Positions 62,729 to 64,000 of a DNA stretch of 64,000 nt are shown here, in pieces; the stretch's first letter is position 1; each line of letters begins with the position of its first letter. Source of the stretch: Oscillospiraceae bacterium (lineage in GTDB: Bacteria; Bacillota; Clostridia; Oscillospirales; Oscillospiraceae); the NCBI GenBank assembly GCA_017445875.1, contig JAFSRZ010000028.1, positions 1 to 64,000 of the forward strand, written 5' to 3'. The notes beneath the pieces are model-generated. The model was not told the DNA's origin, did not search any database, and saw nothing but the letters and a program-made list of their open reading frames with translations. The position numbers and the translations under genes were made by a program.

Positions 62729-64000
62729 TTACGCGTCCGCGCCGGAAGCGCTGTCCGTGTTCGAGAGCGCCAGCAGTTCCGACAGCAGTTGACGCCGTTC
62801 CGCTTTGACCGCCTGATACTTCGCGTCGTACGCGGAAAAGGCCTTTTCGGCGTCCTCGAACTCCCGTTTCCGGGCTTTCAGACTGCCCTCACACGCCGCC
62901 TGTAAGCGTTCCCGTTGCCGGATTTCTTCCACGAGCCGTTCCAGTTCTTCTTCATGATTGCCCGGTGTCTTTTCCAGCGACGTTTTGCTGACCATCAGGA
63001 ACGCCAATTCCTCATGATACATGGAATACTCCTCCCGGACCAAGTCGAGACGGCTTTGGGCGTCGTTCATGCGTTTGGAGAGAAGTTCGTATTTCCGCGC
63101 CCCGCTTCGGAGTTCGTCGCCCTTCCAGAAGAGGCCTTCTTCCAGTCCGTAGCGCCTGACATTCATCCGCCAGAGTTCGGCGAAACGCGCCAGCTCCTCC
63201 GGACACACGATACCCGCTACTGACACGTCGTCCCAACTGCCGCCGTAGCCGTACAGGCCGCGCATGCTGAACCCCGGAAGCGTTTCCGCGAGATACGCCG
63301 ACAGTTCGTCGGGCGTACGCGACGCCGCCTCACAGCTCAGGGACTTGTAAAATGTATGCACGCCGCCCATCAACGTGTGACTTTCGCCGAGGTCGGTATA
63401 GGTGTCGCGGAAAGCGTCCTCCACGCCATCGGTACCGAGGTAGCAGGCAATCACGGGCGTTTGGCGCAAGTCCAGAATGCGGCTTCGGAAACTGACTGTC
63501 GCGTCGGGGTCACACAGGGAAGTCGTGACATTCCCCTCACAGCGACTGTCCCACGGAATAGGCTGTTGCGGGCGTCCGTCGGCGTAGAATACTTCACAGC
63601 GTCCGTCGCCCTGTTGCAGAAGCATGAGCGCGGGCGGGAAGTACAGCGCCGCCATTAATGTGGTGCCGTAGATATGCGGAATGGCGTCCGGCTCGCGCAG
63701 GCGTTCCGATAACAGTTCCATTTCTCCGGGGTCGGGCGGATTTTGGTCGAAATCCCGGCGAACGGCGTCATTCCAGCGGCTTAAAACAACGTCCGTCCAG
63801 CGCCGGAACTCCAATTGACGATAGCGGGCGTTCGTGAACATGTCGTGAAAGAAGCGTTCCCGGACAGTATCCGGCGCGGCTTGCTTCTCCTCCGCCACTT
63901 CCCTGAGAAAGTCCATGGCGACAGAGACCGCCATTTCCGCGCCCGCACGGCTTCGGAAACAGCGCGGGTCGCCGTGACCGTCCGCGACGGCGATGATATG
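62729..64000 (-). CDS. PP2C-family protein phosphatase (5' end beyond the window)
   Basis: At least 423 residues; the frame is open to the right edge and begins there with IIAVADGHGD, the metal-binding DGHG of PP2C phosphatases. GTTLMAALYF, GTDGVED and SWDDVSVAGI supply the later motifs. The C-terminal 150 residues are predicted coiled coil rich in Glu/Arg, unusual for a plain PP2C. ATG 63934 is internal, not the true start. The gene dephosphorylates serine or threonine in a partner not seen here. Confidence 0.85.
   Translation of the reverse strand, partial: HIIAVADGHGDPRCFRSRAGAEMAVSVAMDFLREVAEEKQAAPDTVRERFFHDMFTNARYRQLEFRRWTDVVLSRWNDAVRRDFDQNPPDPGEMELLSERLREPDAIPHIYGTTLMAALYFPPALMLLQQGDGRCEVFYADGRPQQPIPWDSRCEGNVTTSLCDPDATVSFRSRILDLRQTPVIACYLGTDGVEDAFRDTYTDLGESHTLMGGVHTFYKSLSCEAASRTPDELSAYLAETLPGFSMRGLYGYGGSWDDVSVAGIVCPEELARFAELWRMNVRRYGLEEGLFWKGDELRSGARKYELLSKRMNDAQSRLDLVREEYSMYHEELAFLMVSKTSLEKTPGNHEEELERLVEEIRQRERLQAACEGSLKARKREFEDAEKAFSAYDAKYQAVKAERRQLLSELLALSNTDSASGADA

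Overview
The window reads as chromosome of an anaerobic, spore-former-type Firmicute of class Clostridia, possibly an Oscillospirales-like gut lineage. This is inferred from gene content, not from a marker-gene search. Pointers are a complete RnfCDGEAB operon, a leucine T-box riboswitch, a GerS-like lipoprotein beside alr, a CarD-type regulator with ispD/ispF, a 4-hydroxybutyrate/butyryl-CoA-type CoA-transferase, ribonuclease Y, and SpoIIAA-type signalling proteins. Base composition is GC-rich, so most long antisense ORFs are shadows. No rRNA, tRNA or CRISPR array was found.

Layout. 1-7.7 kb: a peptide-type ABC transporter operon (binding protein, two permeases, one ATPase) followed by a TnpB gene; near-identical TnpB omega-RNA/right-end-like sequences lie directly before the binding-protein gene and before a serpin lipoprotein gene. 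7.7-9.7 kb: dispersed repeat, Uma2-type protein, then a small divergent accessory unit (ribbon-helix-helix protein / zinc ribbon / DUF697-like membrane protein). 9.7-12.1 kb: a NitT/TauT-type ABC operon. 12.2-15.6 kb: rpsO-pnp and a decayed chemoreceptor. 16-21.2 kb: the Rnf operon. 21.4-24 kb: a RelBE-like toxin-antitoxin pair and rny. 24-32.1 kb: dapF, a beta-CASP nuclease, a lipoprotein, cls, nnrD, a gerS-like gene, alr and mazF. 32.4-36.6 kb: STAS protein, an interrupted RsbW-like kinase, a PAS-HD-GYP protein, DUF1622 protein and the CoA-transferase. 37-38.7 kb: carD-like gene, ispD, ispF. 38.75-41.4 kb: a copper ATPase fused to a CopZ-like domain.

41.5-48.9 kb: a T-box-controlled leucine operon, leuA-uma2-leuC-leuD-fic-membrane protein-leuB, carrying three accessory genes. 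49-50.4 kb: a compact Type II-like restriction-modification cassette with an HTH controller and a striking operator. 50.8-58.1 kb: rnhA, RDD protein, sppA, gyrA, two small membrane proteins and gyrB, all on the minus strand. 58.4-64 kb: a DUF2201/VWA-like protein with a leucine-rich partner, citrate synthase, a TerY-C zinc-ribbon protein and a PP2C phosphatase that runs off the window.

The core genes describe amino-acid biosynthesis (leucine, DAP), ferredoxin-linked energy conservation, isoprenoid synthesis and nucleic-acid maintenance. The most unusual signals are the twin omega-RNA-like leaders around the transporter/TnpB block, the CopA-CopZ fusion with an internal start, the invaded leucine operon, the restriction-modification cassette with its palindromic promoter, several broken or split genes (chemoreceptor, RsbW-like kinase), and the PP2C/TerY-C phospho-signalling genes at the right edge.
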